NCBI GenBank assembly: GCA_012845835.1
Contig: JABAKD010000014.1
Coordinates: 6,235,396-6,299,395 of the forward strand
Length of the DNA: 64,000 bases
Reading direction: 5' to 3'
Source: Undaria pinnatifida
Lineage: Eukaryota; Sar; Phaeophyceae; Laminariales; Alariaceae
The notes beneath the pieces are model-generated. The model ran no database searches and had not been told where the DNA came from. It saw only the letters and a list, made by a program, of their open reading frames with translations. A program made the position numbers and the translations under genes. Of this stretch, positions 47,477-59,125 are shown one piece after another; the first letter of the stretch is position 1, and every line of letters starts with the position of its first letter.

Positions 47477-47753
47477 ATGCATGCTACGATAGAGGTATAC
47501 CTTTTTTTGGCGAAAATGGTTTCTGAATGACGCGGGGGCTCCTTGACCCGAAATCGCCGGAAATATGCCATTTTGTTTTGAATTATTCTTTGTTGTGTAC
47601 CTAGGCCGTGGGATCTTTCATGTCCGGCACATAGAAGTTTTGATTTTTCTCCGAATCAGTTTTTTTGTCTTCGAGAGGGACGTGTCTTAAGCTCCCGAGT
47701 TGAGGGGTTATATTATTAGAAAAAAAGCGATGCACCTCTATCGTAGCACGCGT
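47477..47753. mobile_element. MITE-like element, uninterrupted copy
   Basis: Ends are GCATGCTACGATAGAGGT and CCTCTATCGTAGCACGCG. The unit 1 homologue (29844-31412) is split by the 1.28-kb TIR element, and the target position corresponds to about 47703-47722. Confidence 0.65.
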
Positions 47754-48344
47754 TTTCACAAGAAAAAGAAGGTGCTACCTCCATCGTAGCATGCGCGTCG
47801 TTTTTTTGTCTTTTTTTGTATACCCAACCCATGGATTTGTTCGTGGTGTGGTTTAAACTTTAAGTTCGCTCAAAAAAAGTCAACTTTTCCAAGGTGAGAG
47901 GTGCCATAAAGCTCCTCAATCAAGCCAAAAAAAGTGATGCATACATCTCTCTACCGTATGATAGCATGAGTCACTCGTTGAAGTCTCTCCACAATCACGC
48001 GGGCTTCGCTCGTAGATACGTATGTCATGCGAAATGCGTGCTTGAAACTTTGATGGAACCCGACAACCCACACTACATTCATGCACCTCGGCGCTCTGGC
48101 GGGGGCTCCCTTATTTCTATACCTACTTGCTGTACCGTATGCAGTGTGTATTAATAGTAGGCACTATTTCGGCAAAAAAGCTAATTTTGTGAGTGACGGT
48201 TTGCCTCCCTCTCCTCAACCCAAAATCATCGGAATTTTATTTTTCTCGTTTCGCGAAACAAAATTATATACCCTATAGGCCATGAAATTGTTCATGGAGT
48301 TGCCATTTTAGGCTACTCAAAGGCGGAAATTGGGTAAGGTATAC

Positions 48345-48631
48345 GACGCGCGCTACGATAGAGGTGCACCGCTTTTATTCTAGGAAAATTCCCCGATTTC
48401 GGAGCTTAAGACCTCTTCTCCCAAAATCTGATTTGAAGAAAAAACAAACAGCTACCGGACGAAAAGCCCCATGGCTTCGCAGGTACACTACGAGAATCAT
48501 ATATATGCACAAAACGAAAATATTATACCCGTTTTTTTCCTGACGATATTGGGCTAAGCAGCCCCGCCCACCATTCAGATATAACTTCCGCCAAAAAGTG
48601 GTATACCTTGATGCCTCCATCAAAGCACGCG
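48345..48631. mobile_element. MITE-like element
   Basis: Left end GACGCGCGCTACGATAGAGG, degenerate right end GCCTCCATCAAAGCACGCG, with typical interior. Unit 2 copy of 31700-31976. Confidence 0.6.
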
Positions 48632-48709
48632 GGAATACACTACTACTAACAGTATTGAGCTCCGCTAGTGGTTAGGAGCCTCAGAACAAAAAACAATGAT
48701 TGCTGCAGA

Positions 48710-49001
48710 GACTCGTGCTGCGAGGAAGGTAGCACGTTTCGTCGGAATGAAACGGTTTCTTCGGAATGACGCGGCTCCTTAACCCCGAATCGTGTCGCGG
48801 AAAATATAACCACATTTTTTTTCATGGCGCGAGCCCTCTCGAGTTGTACGTCTAGACCTTCGGGAAGTTGTATCCCGTAGTAGTGAAGTTTTGACTTTTC
48901 TCCTCAAATCAGTTTCTGGGTCGAGCATGACGTGTCTTAAGCTCCGAAAGTGAGGGACCTCAGAAAAAACGTGGTGCAGCCTCTCTGTCGTAGCACGCGT
49001 C
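48710..49001. mobile_element. MITE-like element (inverted orientation)
   Basis: Unit 2 copy of 32055-32333, ending CTGTCGTAGCACGCGTC. Confidence 0.55.
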
Positions 49002-49980
49002 CACAACTCTCAACCGTAGCTTCGTGCACGTGTTTGCACTAGGCAGAAACGCCGAGGACCCTCAAAATGTTATGTACAAAATTCTGCACAGGCTCAAGAG
49101 CAGCTTGCGCGACGGGCTATTCCCCGCACACACACATGTGTTGTGCTTTCGGCTTCGTGATGTACCCCGCGATATATACAAAGGAAAACAAATGGCCGGT
49201 TTGTTACGCTGCGCAAAAAACAACGCACCTTTTTCAAAGTCTCCCACACAGCACGGGCGCTTTTTTTGTGAAGCACTGTGAGCCACTCGTGCGCGATGGA
49301 CCTAATCTCATGGACAAGACGAAACACGGGCTACGACAGCGAAGTGTTAATAGTGCACGTTTTGGCTGAAACGCTTTATGGTAACAAAAACGGCACTCCT
49401 TAAATTAACCATCATTATATATTCAATATAGGTTGACAATTGTATCGACGAATATACGTCGGGCAGTTGCACAGTTGAACTCGGGTCATTGCGAGATAAT
49501 GGTACCCATGGATATTTTAGTGGAAATTTCGTTGGAAAGGAACATTGCGGGGGAATTGGATTTGAGAATATTCTAGAGCTAGTTGTGGTTCAGGAAGGTA
49601 CTACTGAGGATTATGGCTCGGCAGTAGACAAGATGAGGTGGTAGTTAGTCCGTGCCCACCCCATGGTCACTCCACTCTCGCCGTCCTCTCGCCAACCTCT
49701 CCCCTCCCTTTTCCTCCCGTGTTCATCAGGATACACCTAATACGAAAAAGATAAAACACAACGCCTTCTTCTTTTTGGGGCATACTGCAAGGAAAGCACG
49801 CTCTTGTGTGTCTAGACATCAGAGTCTCGGGGCTGTTTTGTTGCCACTCCGTCTTGTTTTCAACTCTGCCACTTGACCAAACTAGTCTGAAAATATCTAT
49901 GATACCCCCCCTTTATCAGTATTGTTGGCAAGTTGTATACTTTGGCCGTCTCGGGATTGTCCTGTTAGGCAGCAGTTACA

Positions 49981-50268
49981 GGCGCGTGCTACGATAGTAG
50001 AGATGTAGTGTAGCACTTTTGGGCTGAAATGGTTTCTGAATGACGCGGCTCTCGCCTTAGCCCAAAATCGTCGGAAATTTTTAGGCCATTTTTTTTCTTG
50101 TTCGCGGTTGTCGTGTGTACCTAGGCCATGGGACTTTTTTCATTCGGTGTAGCAGCAGCGTTATTTTTTTCCCAAATCAGTTTTCGGGATAGATAGTTTT
50201 CTTAAGCTCCCAACTTGAGGAATCAACAGAAAAAAGTGCACTGCGTACCTCTATCGTAGCACTCGTGC
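49981..50268. mobile_element. MITE-like element (inverted orientation)
   Basis: Begins GCGCGTGCTACGATAG and ends CCTCTATCGTAGCACTCG. The interior in reverse orientation includes GGTTTCTGAATGACGCGGCT and CCCAAAATCGTCGGAAA. Not found in unit 1. Confidence 0.65.
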
Positions 50269-50278
50269 CCGAAAATAT

Positions 50279-50378
50279 TTTTTCTTCTCTATCAAGATCG
50301 GTTTTTTGGCCGAAAAGTAAGACTCTTTTCTTCTCTATCAAGATCGGTTTTTTGGCCGAAAAATAAGACTCCTTTCAA
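50279..50378. repeat. ~49-bp tandem duplication
   Basis: Two consecutive copies of CTTCTCTATCAAGATCGG followed by TTTTTTGGCCGAAAAGTAAGACTC, differing at one or two bases, lie immediately downstream of the MITE at 49981-50268. Confidence 0.8.
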
Positions 50379-50501
50379 GTAAAGAGCGCATCATAACCAA
50401 ATCGGTTGGGGTGGTACCTCCCATATTCTTACTACGCAGCGAATTTCAGCCACGTTGCTCGCACGAATGATCATCTTTTAAAACACACTTGATTTATGTT
50501 A

Positions 50502-50784
50502 GACGCGTGCTACGATAGAGGTGCCCGCTTTTTTTTTTGAGGGGTTTCGTCAGTTTGGGAGCTAGCTTGAGATCCCTCCCCCAACAACTGATTTTGGAGA
50601 AAAATGAAACTGCTACATCTACCGCATAAAAAAAAACATGGCTGAGGGGCACAACGAGAATCGTGAAAAAAAAAGGTAGCTACTATTGTTTATTTTTTCC
50701 CACGAGCATTTTGGGTTAAGGATCCCCGTCATTGAGAAACAATTTTTCAGACGAAAAAGTGATACCTCTATCGTAGCACGCGTC
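50502..50784. mobile_element. MITE-like element, best-preserved termini
   Basis: Left GACGCGTGCTACGATAGAGG and right CCTCTATCGTAGCACGCGTC are perfect inverted repeats of at least 20 bp around a 283-bp element. The interior includes GGAGAAAAATGAAACTGC, a TGGCTGAGG box and CATTTTGGGTTAAGGATCCC. No target duplication longer than 2-3 bp is obvious (flanks TTA and ATG). Confidence 0.75.
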
Positions 50785-50914
50785 ATGATGAGGCGTTTTT
50801 TTGTTAGCAGCGTGCACCACGCCCTTGCGCGGATTCATATATCTCACAGAATAAAAACCGTACGTACAGTAAAAGGCTTTTAAGACACCGTGCGCAAAGA
50901 AACCAGACGCACTC

Positions 50915-51222
50915 GACGCCTGCTACGATTTTAGCGAGGTGCAATTACACCACCACCATGTATTTTTCTGGGGTTTCCTGGCGTTAGGAACTTCAGAGAC
51001 CTCTCTCCCGAAAAGCGTTTTCGAGAAAGACAAAACTGCTATAATAGCCTATATTATGTACCTCTCGGATGAACTGACGAATAAAGCCCATAGCCCGGGT
51101 ATACGAAAATAATCATGCCAAGAAAATATCCTAGATAATTTTCCGACGATTTTGGGTTGAGGAGCCCCGTCGTTCAGAAGCCATTTTCGCCAACATAAGG
51201 TATACCTCTATCGTGGCGCGTG
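50915..51222. mobile_element. MITE-like element
   Basis: Left end GACGCCTGCTACGATTTTAG, right end ACCTCTATCGTGGCGCGTG; family interior with CCGACGATTTTGGGTTGAGG. Degenerate. Confidence 0.55.
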
Positions 51223-51848
51223 CCACTCGTCGCGCGAGTGGCCCCGAGCCACTGCAAAATTGGGCCCAAAAGGGGGAGGGGGGGGCTACTGTAGCGTCGT
51301 TGACCAGAGCTATTGAACTGGCATGGTCACTTGTGGGCCACCTTTTTTTAGCTCGGGGTCACGCGGGCAAGTGACCCCCCCCGGTTCCTTGTTGCGGTCG
51401 TAAAATTTGGTGTGCGCCCACTCTATTCTGAATTTTGCGATGATATATGAACCCGCGACTTGGAACTGTTAATTGTACGCGCTGCGCCAAAACAAAACGC
51501 TTAAAGCATTGTTGTCAGCAGTGAGACGTAGAGAGTCACGCTCCCGTGCGAGGTCAGCGTGGCTCCAATCCTGCAGTAAACAAAGGGGTAGTAAGCCTCC
51601 CCAACCGCGCAGCCTTTTGGTCCGCTGCCTTGGGCAACGTTCTTCGATGTAAAACAAGTGTGCACTTCTTGTTTATCTCGGATGTTTTTTTTGGCGTTGT
51701 AAGTCCATGCTGCACACACCGTCCGACGGCGAACGCGACTCCAGTATCTATGAGCACACTGTTGTTGTTGCCATACAAACTATGTTTCCACACTGGTACA
51801 TCAATTTTCAGAAACGTGGCGTATCGGACAAAAAGACGCTTGTTAAGA

Positions 51849-52111
51849 GACGCGTGCTACGATGGAGGTATACCGTTTTTTGGCTAAATTGGTTTTCTGG
51901 TTGGCGGGGCTCCCTAACCCAAAATCGTCGGAATTACGCCCTATTAATTTTTTTCAAGATTCTCGTCGTGTACCTAGGCCATGGGATTTTTCATACGGTG
52001 TAGCAATTTTGATTTTTCTCCAGGAGGTTCAGGTTTTTGGGGAGAGGTCTTAAGCTCCTAAATTGAGGAAACCTCGGAAAAAAGTGGTGCACCTCTATCG
52101 TAGCACGCGTC
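51849..52111. mobile_element. MITE-like element (inverted orientation)
   Basis: Left GACGCGTGCTACGATGGAGG, right CACCTCTATCGTAGCACGCG; 263 bp. The interior in reverse orientation includes CCCAAAATCGTCGGAA and a CCTAGGCCATGG box. Confidence 0.7.
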
Positions 52112-52316
52112 AAAAACAAAAAGCTTACCTAAAATACCTTTGAGGTCGTGGTGAAATTCTCTCCCCCTTACTTACACCTAGGTTCTTGCTTCTCTTCTTA
52201 CAGACATTGACACGTGCGCTTTAAGGCGCACCGCATATGGCAGAATCAAGGCTGTATGGTCTTAATGGACCATATATATACTGTAGATAATTTCCTTTTC
52301 CAAAAAAACTACGTGG

Positions 52317-52812
52317 AACCACCCACCCATCCACCCACCCACCCACCCACCCAGAAACTACCGCACGGCCTACAAAAACACGACGAAAGCCCCCATCCAT
52401 GCGTGAAAGCACCGAAAACTAGATCATGTGAGAACCACACGAAATGCCCGTTCGTTCGCTGATGCGCATGCTCACCTTTATCTCGTGAAAGCAACATCAG
52501 AAAGCCATTGAAACGAAAATACACCCTTGAAATCTCAATAAATAACCCCGATATTGCCAAAACGCATACAGTACACCTGCACGCGAAGGCCTCTTGAAAA
52601 CATCTTGAAATCGAAAGTCGTACACGTCCACGGCAAAAAATGAAGCTACTGACAACTGTTACATTGCTTGGTGATGAGGAGTAGGATTGGTGGAGATTGG
52701 GGTGGGTGAGTAGGTGGGTGGGGTGGGTGGGTGGGTGGGTGGGTGGGTGAGTGGATGTGTGGGCGGGTGGATGTGTGGACGGGCGGGTGCACGGGTGGGC
52801 GGGCGGGTGTTG
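52317..52812. repeat. Second CCCA/TGGG-bounded segment, unit 2/3 border
   Basis: Homologous to 32557-33056, with CCCACCCA repeats at 52317-52353, the shared interior, and the TGGG array from about 52694 to 52812 degenerating into GGGCGGG. Confidence 0.65.
52694..52812 (+). repeat. (TGGG)n tract at unit 2/unit 3 border
   Basis: GGTGGGTGGG-type repeats on the + strand with G-quadruplex potential are followed by unit 3 sequence that no longer resembles the start of units 1 and 2. Confidence 0.8.
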
Positions 52813-55241
52813 TTGTATACGTACACTCTAGTCCAATGGGATTATTCATGATCGGGAAGCACACTCACTCACTCGTTAAATATTTTTCTAGTAAAAAGAT
52901 TGTCTTGTTTCTACGGTATCTATCTTTAGGTAAAAAGGTCAAAAGGTATTATACCATATTATGTCTGAGGGTGCCCCCCCCCTAACCTTTACCTTCCCCC
53001 CCAGAAAAAGTTTTATTTTAAAAGAGAAAAGAAAGTCCTTATGACGAGCGCGATGAAAAATCCCACCACCATGCCCTATAGGCACATAGTCCAGTGTACA
53101 ACAAAATTTTGTTGCCCCAAAAAAACGAGAAACTCCGACGGTTTTGGGATAAGATTGGTTTATTAAGTGAGCCCCGTCATAATTTAGATGATATTTTAGA
53201 GAGAAAAGTGGTACCTCTATCGTACCAAACCAGTAGCGTGTGTCTCGGTATTAATAGCAAGGAAAAAGCTCCGAAAATCAGGCGCCTTGAGCACGAAAAA
53301 AAACGTTTTCACACGGCACGTGCTCACAGTAGTAGGTAGAGGTGTAGTAGCACTTTTCGTCTCAAAGATTTCCGACTGTTGTCGGGGGGCTCCTTCACCC
53401 AAAATCGTCGGAAACCGGCCAATTGTTGTGCATGGTTCTCGTTCTATACCTAGGCCACAGATGGGATTTTTCATCCGCCCAGCAAAGTGTTTCGCATTTA
53501 TTTTTCGATCGAAATCACTTTTTTGGGGGTTGAGAAGGGCGTGTCTTAAGCTCGCCTATAGTGAGGAAAACCTAACAACAAAAAAGTGGTGCAGCAACTC
53601 TATCGTGTAGAGCACGCGTCTCAGACCCTCTACCGTGGCATGACTTGTTCAGAATATATAGTCTATATAATATGTAGTGACATTTGCGTGTTTTCGGAAA
53701 ATTTGGAAAGAACCGTTGCAGCAGCAGTAGGAGGAGGAGGATGTGCGTCAAGTCTCCCACCATCAAACTCTTGCAGAGAGGGTGCGTGGAGTGGAAACGT
53801 TCTGGAGAATTTTCCTTGACCCCCGTCCACAAGAGTTCAACTGCAGTGTGCTAGCACAGGGCACAAGCTCATTCGAACGCACATTATGAGAAGTCGTAGC
53901 GGGAGGCATGACAGGTCCACCCTCTTGGGCATGCCGATAAAATTGCAATAAGAACTAACTGCATCATGTATCGTTGTCGATACGTAATAAAATGAAGAAT
54001 AAACAGAAGCGCGAACCGAGACGGGTACGCCCTCTCGTGTAAGCTTTTAACTCGTGATGGAAACTCGTTGGTTCTCTCCCGCTTTATTCCCCAAACACGT
54101 TGCGGGCCATCATCTGCACACCAACTTGCATCACATCACATCATATCACATCAAATCGCATCACCTCAAGTACCAACACATACAGGGCAGATCAAGCACA
54201 CCCCGACTTGCACACCACAATTACACAAAAGCTATTGCAGGGGGGCAACACAGCTTGGTCGAGCGACGACACAAGGACAACGAAACAAGTCCAAACCCTG
54301 CCGTATATTTTCGCACAACGGGGGTGAACATCCCAATCAACGTGTCCACGGTCAACTAAAAAATGATTTGCGTTTGCGTGACTATTGAAACCAGTATCAC
54401 AACAAGGAGATACTGATTACATCATGTTGACCCCTCCTTTTTTCCTCCGGGCACCATTCCTGCACGCCATTTGACTGCCTACGGTGACAAAGCCTCGAGG
54501 CGGGATTACTCTGCGCAAGACTTTTCTTACTGTGTTTTGGGAAGCGATTTAATGTTCCCGTCACGCTTTCCTCACACAGCGCCGCTTAGCCGGCGCCGCG
54601 CATCAAGCTACATACTCATGACTGCTTGGAGAAAGGCAAAAAGATAGAATACACAACTGCTCATATCCCTATGAATATACACCCAAAGTTACCAAACGTA
54701 CAACACTCCCACCGAGCGTCACAAGGACACCATATCCTGCCCATTCCCCCCCACACGCCGTTTTGCATTGCCTTCGACAGCCGACGGCGACCTCCCTCGC
54801 GAACAGTAAACATATACAGCGGCCACATCAATCACCACAATTCCGCGAGGAGCCCCGTACATCTCCAGCGGTCGTTAAGCGAACACTATATACTATACAT
54901 CCCGAGCGGGCACATCGCCACCACTCCACGAAAACACAACATACACCTTCCACCGCGCTCTACGAGCACCCGAATCTTCTAGAGAGCACATACAAACATA
55001 CATGCCGTGCGCTATGACCACCAGAACCTGTGCTACAACGGGCACGTGCGTCTGGTACTACTGTTGGTTCTGCACTTAGCCCGAAGTGGGTTTCCAAACA
55101 AAATGCATTAAATTTTATCAAAAGCGATATTGTGTTGTGCTATTACTCGTCGCCACAATCTGCAAACTTCATTGCTGGTCGTCGTTTACAATCGTGTCCT
55201 CTACACGATCGCCCAAATCTATACGTAGCGAGGAGCACATC
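52813..55241. other. Intergenic region between unit 3 border and gene E
   Basis: No gene recognised. It contains degenerate MITE-like elements (for example 53313-53620) and, at about 54640-55210, weak similarity to the 3-prime flank of genes A and C, as expected for an older copy of the unit. Confidence 0.55.
53313..53620. mobile_element. Degenerate MITE-like element (inverted orientation)
   Basis: The left end GGCACGTGCTCACAGTAG is followed by GTAGAGGTGTAG, and the right end is CTATCGTGTAGAGCACGCG. The interior in reverse orientation includes CCCAAAATCGTCGGAAA. Confidence 0.45.
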
Positions 55242-58200
55242 TCATGTTCGGTGCTTGTCGCCGTGGTCGTGGCTGTAGCTGTAGCTGTAGTCGTCGCCGT
55301 TGTCGAGAAGGCCACACCGCTGCAAGCACTGACGCTGAGCCATGGCGGGTGCCTCCGGCAGAGACGATATGAGGGCCTTGAGGGTGGGGTCGTCGAAGTT
55401 CAACGATGCCTGCAAAAAAAACACGGCGGAAAGAGCCACGCACGCACATACAGAAGAAGGAAAGGAAAAACGTCGGGGGGGGGGGGGGGGGGGGGGTGGC
55501 GGTAAGATGACGATGAGTATAAACAGCGCGCGTATCCCACCAGCTGTGGGATATCGATGATGACATACCTCGCTGGACGATTTCCTCCCCGTCATACAGA
55601 CCATCGGCATTCTAGCACACCACGTTTTGGCTCAAAGGTTTTTTTCTGAATGACGAGGCGCTCCTCAACCCAAAATCGTCGGAAACTGGCCTTTCTTTTA
55701 TGATTTTCGTCGTTTGTACCTGGGCCAGCCATGGGATTTTATCGCATATTGTAGCAGTTGTTTTTTCACTTAGCGTTGTTGGGCTGCGAAAGCAACTGAG
55801 TTAAATCGACACACGACGCGTATGAAAACACGTGGAAGTGTGGTGAGCTAAAGCTTTTTTTTTCACCCCATCCATCCGCCGGAGGATGAAAAAAAAAAAA
55901 AAAAAAAGTTTTTTGCACTGTACATGTCAGTTTTTGGGAGAGGTCTTAAGCTCCTAAATCGAGGAACCTCTCGAGGAAAAAAAAAATGGCGTGCTAAGAC
56001 TCTATCGTACCAGATATGTTACACGCATCGACAAACCCCGAAAAAAAAACATTATTTTTTATTCAAAAATGAAAACGCAACCCTATGTATAATCCCACAT
56101 TATCGATATAGGTGTACCAACAACTCGTACACAATACTACACATACACCAGAACGACACACATTCCGACGATTTTTTTTCCGACCATTTGAGGTTAAGGA
56201 GCTCCCGCGCCTTTCCGATAATATTTTGTCGCGAAAAAAGTTCTTCCCCCTGTTTTAACACGTCCGCCCTTGGACAGTCGAAAAAGCTCAAGACTTTTAA
56301 CGCATATATTCACTTGATAAAAGGATACATTTCCCTTCACAGCTGTCAGATTTTGTCCCCCTCAGAAACGGGTTTTATAGTTTCCGCGCACAGACTGACT
56401 AAAATCATCCTGTTGACCCTGATAGCTACACTGTAGTTGTAAGGGGAGTCGCCGACCTATATCCTTAATGAGGACACACAACTCGTAATGCGCGCGATCG
56501 GAGTATCACACACAGCTTGCAAAGATGAGTTTCGACGAAATCTTCGATCTCACAGCTGGAGTGTATTTTCATTTTTTATAATATATGTCAGGTACGCAAC
56601 CACATCATGTAACGCATTAAAAAATGCTCCCGTTCCAGAGGTGTTCGCGTTCCAGAGACATTTATTGGATGTCGTATGTGCAACTAAACGTGGCCGTGGA
56701 GAGTCCGTAGGCTGCCTGCTAACAATCGACGGGATGAGCTATTATAGAGATGATACACAAGTGTAAAACGTGCAATGTAGCAGGGACTGCACCCCTCCTG
56801 CTTTTATTGGCAGGCATTTGCTATTAACAACGATACACAACAATGGCTTGAGATAGAAATCACAGCTGAGAGCTCGCTTGGAAGCGGCTTTGCTTCCCTT
56901 GACAACCTCGACCCGCCTCGACATAACAGGCGCTACGGCGCACCTCTCTTTCCCTTGGTCCCCAGAATTAAAAAGATTTTTTCAAAGCGAGCTTTGCACG
57001 AGAACCTCCGAATGATTACAGCACCAGGCATGAAAGTGCGTCACGGGAGGTCCGTCCTGTCACGGGGTCGTCTAGATATATACGAGCGGTGGCACAGCGA
57101 GCCGCGTTTACTTCACCGCCGTGTCAATATAGTTGAGCGAGGGGCGTCTCTCTGCTTTGCGACGCGTGCTTTTGGTCATAAATACACGGGCGAGACGTGA
57201 CTCCTCTCAATATAGTATTGCCTCTCTCTTCAGTCGATACTTGCTGATCAAGGTACACCCTGTGAGAGCCGACCGCGTTACCATGCGCAAAGGAGGATGT
57301 TGAAAATACGTAGCTCACCTGGATGGCCTCACTGGGCAGCTCGAAGAAGCGAGTCGTGATGGTCACCACCCCGGGGTCCTCCGAGTTAAGGGCGGCCAGG
57401 AATGTCGCCGGTTCGCAGTCGAGGTTCTGCTGGTAGTGGATGAGGCCTTGGGGGAAGAAGGCCACGTCGCCCTCGTAGAGGTCGTTGACGACGGCACCCT
57501 CGCCGCCGTTCTCCTCCACAAACGCTACCCGCAGCTGGTTGCCCTTGATCGTGTACAGCATCTGCAACAATCAGAGCGATGAACAACACGGGATGGTGAG
57601 CGTGAGACACACTATATACATAGAGAACCTGTCGTCACGGTGCCTCTCGCACGACTCCATCTCGCCGACGTCGACTAGAAACAGTTCTAGCTGTAGCTCT
57701 AACAGAAGCCAACGCATCGAACGAAAATTTGCCGTCTTTGTATCGCAATTTGCTCTCGTCGTACGCACTACCAGGAATAAGTTACACGTGAGTAGGCCCT
57801 CAACGGCGTCCGCCCACGGTTGCTGGGTGCAACTGATCTCGTGACATTCTCAGACGGTAAATCCTACGATTAATACTCTTCTGTGTGTGTACGCTCAACG
57901 TCCCTCAACATTGTTGTTGCTGGTATATTGCATTTTCCACTAGCCGACAGTCTCATGGCTCATGGCCATGTGGGTAATGCCGAGTGACCAAACAAAACAT
58001 GTACTATGATACCTGTACAATAACCCACGGGCAGTATTTCTCACCTCAGTGGCGCGAGGGTGTACGTGAGGCAGATTGATGGCGCAGGGTCCGAGGTTAA
58101 CGAGGGCCATGGAGATGCCTTGCCCCTCCAGAGCGGGGAGCTGGTTGAGGTTCACTCCGCGGAGCTGGAATCCGTCGACGAGGTTGGATGGTTCGGGGCC

Positions 58201-59125
58201 GCCGAGGCTAAAGGCGAAGTCGTCCTCGTTGAACAAAGTGATTTGTTGCTGCAAGAAGGAGCGGGACGGGTATCCAAAAAAGGATTGATGAAGTAAATAT
58301 TTGACAAAGCGAACTATTGCTGCAACGGGGGGGGGGGGTGAAAGCTGTAACGCCTCATATACAACGAATTACATACGAGCAGAGTCGTGACGGTATGGTT
58401 TTCATCTGGTTTCAAGTCGTCGATAAAATGAAGTAGTACACGCACATACACATACACACAGCGTGTATGCCATCACACGCAAGACACAGGTCACCTAAGC
58501 GTGTGTGCTATCACACGCAAGACACAAGTCACCTAAGAAGCAAATCAGCTATCATCACGGTCCCTCTGCCGTGACAAGTGCTAATGCTGTAGCACGTGAA
58601 CATTCACACATAGCGTGTGTACCACCACAAGCACGACGGCACAACCATCCTACGTAATAAACAGCCAGGACGTCGAGGACGCATCGCTGTATTTTTTTTG
58701 TAAAAATTGGTAAACGTCAGCAGTGAGTACAACCGATTGATTAGTTGAGACTCAACTTTGCAAGCTGCGAGGTACATCTATGTTTCACTAACTAGTCTAT
58801 AGTCGACAGTAGTTGCACCAGAATTACGGAAGGTCGTTCGCGCGTGTTATATGTTTGATCCTAATGAAAGATATAGGTCGATGACTCCCCCCTGGATGTT
58901 GTATCTATCGTACCTGTGGCGCGGTATGTGGTGTACGTCCAGATGCAGGCATGCCGCCTGTACGACGGTATGTATCACAAGCAACACACCGTCATCCCAA
59001 CCAAGGCTCATTGATCTATATCGTACCTGTGCCGTGACGGGAGTGGTGGCCCGCGCATCAGCAGCAGAAGCGGAAGTCACGCCCGCAGCGACAAGGCCAA
59101 CAGCAGCGCAGAAGAAAGTCTTCAT
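55242..59125 (-). CDS. Germin-like cupin protein, gene E (4 exons, 237 aa)
   Basis: Exons on the minus strand: 59125-59027, 58248-58045, 57561-57319 and 55409-55242 (stop TGA). Introns are GT-AG and phase 0 (778, 483 and 1909 bp); intron 3 is enlarged by a MITE-like insertion. The signal peptide ends at ADA (22-24). Ligands H94, H96, E101 and H143 are present. The C-terminal exon keeps C210-x3-C214, but Met before the first Cys is Gln, and the tail is longer, Tyr/Ser/His-rich and ends DKHRT. Relative to A and C it has Pro for Ala (NQLPALEG) and Arg/Glu (TTRFFELPSE); gene F shares these. Divergent from gene F across 1049 bp. Role inferred as a secreted Mn cupin. Confidence 0.88.
55475..55497. 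repeat. Poly-G run in intron 3 of gene E
   Basis: About 20 consecutive G on the + strand (poly-C on the gene strand) lie about 70 bp upstream of exon 4 in gene E. Confidence 0.7.
55611..56010. mobile_element. MITE-like element in intron 3 of gene E, interrupted
   Basis: Family interior in reverse orientation (TTTTTTTCTGAATGACG, CCCAAAATCGTCGGAAAC, GCCATGGGATTTT, then GAGAGGTCTTAAGCTCC and CTCTATCGTACC). It is interrupted at about 55770-55920 by foreign sequence containing an A-homopolymer hairpin (55855-55910). The left terminus is poor. Confidence 0.5.
58459..58542. repeat. ~41-bp tandem duplication in intron 1 of gene E
   Basis: GCGTGT(A/G)TGCCATCACACGC followed by AAGACACAGGTCACCTAAG occurs twice in direct succession. 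Confidence 0.75.

Larger units (their letters stand above)
44844..52200. other. Intergenic 3-prime flank of gene D and MITE-rich spacer
   Basis: The first 2.9 kb match the flank of gene B. From 47221 onward the stretch is largely MITE-like elements, many listed separately, with unassigned sequence between. No gene was recognised; the 252-codon frame at 46279-47037 is not conserved in the homologous part of unit 1. A degenerate minus-strand tRNA-like A-box TGGCGCAGCG lies near 51490. Confidence 0.6.
33057..52690. repeat. Tandem segmental duplication, unit 2 (contains pair C/D)
   Basis: Collinear copy of unit 1 lacking the gene B retrotransposon nest and the 1.28-kb TIR element. It has about 3.1 kb of its own between 49130 and 52230, largely filled with MITEs, and about 0.3 kb extra at 48000-48330. 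Confidence 0.85.

Noticed and set aside
51440-51500. Possible minus-strand tRNA with A-box TGGCGCAGCG
   Set aside because: The B-box GGTTCATATATC is degenerate and the stems do not pair; perhaps a SINE or tRNA relic, but not supportable.
58459-58542. Short direct repeats suggestive of CRISPR
   Set aside because: There are only two adjacent copies without spacers, in a eukaryotic intron.
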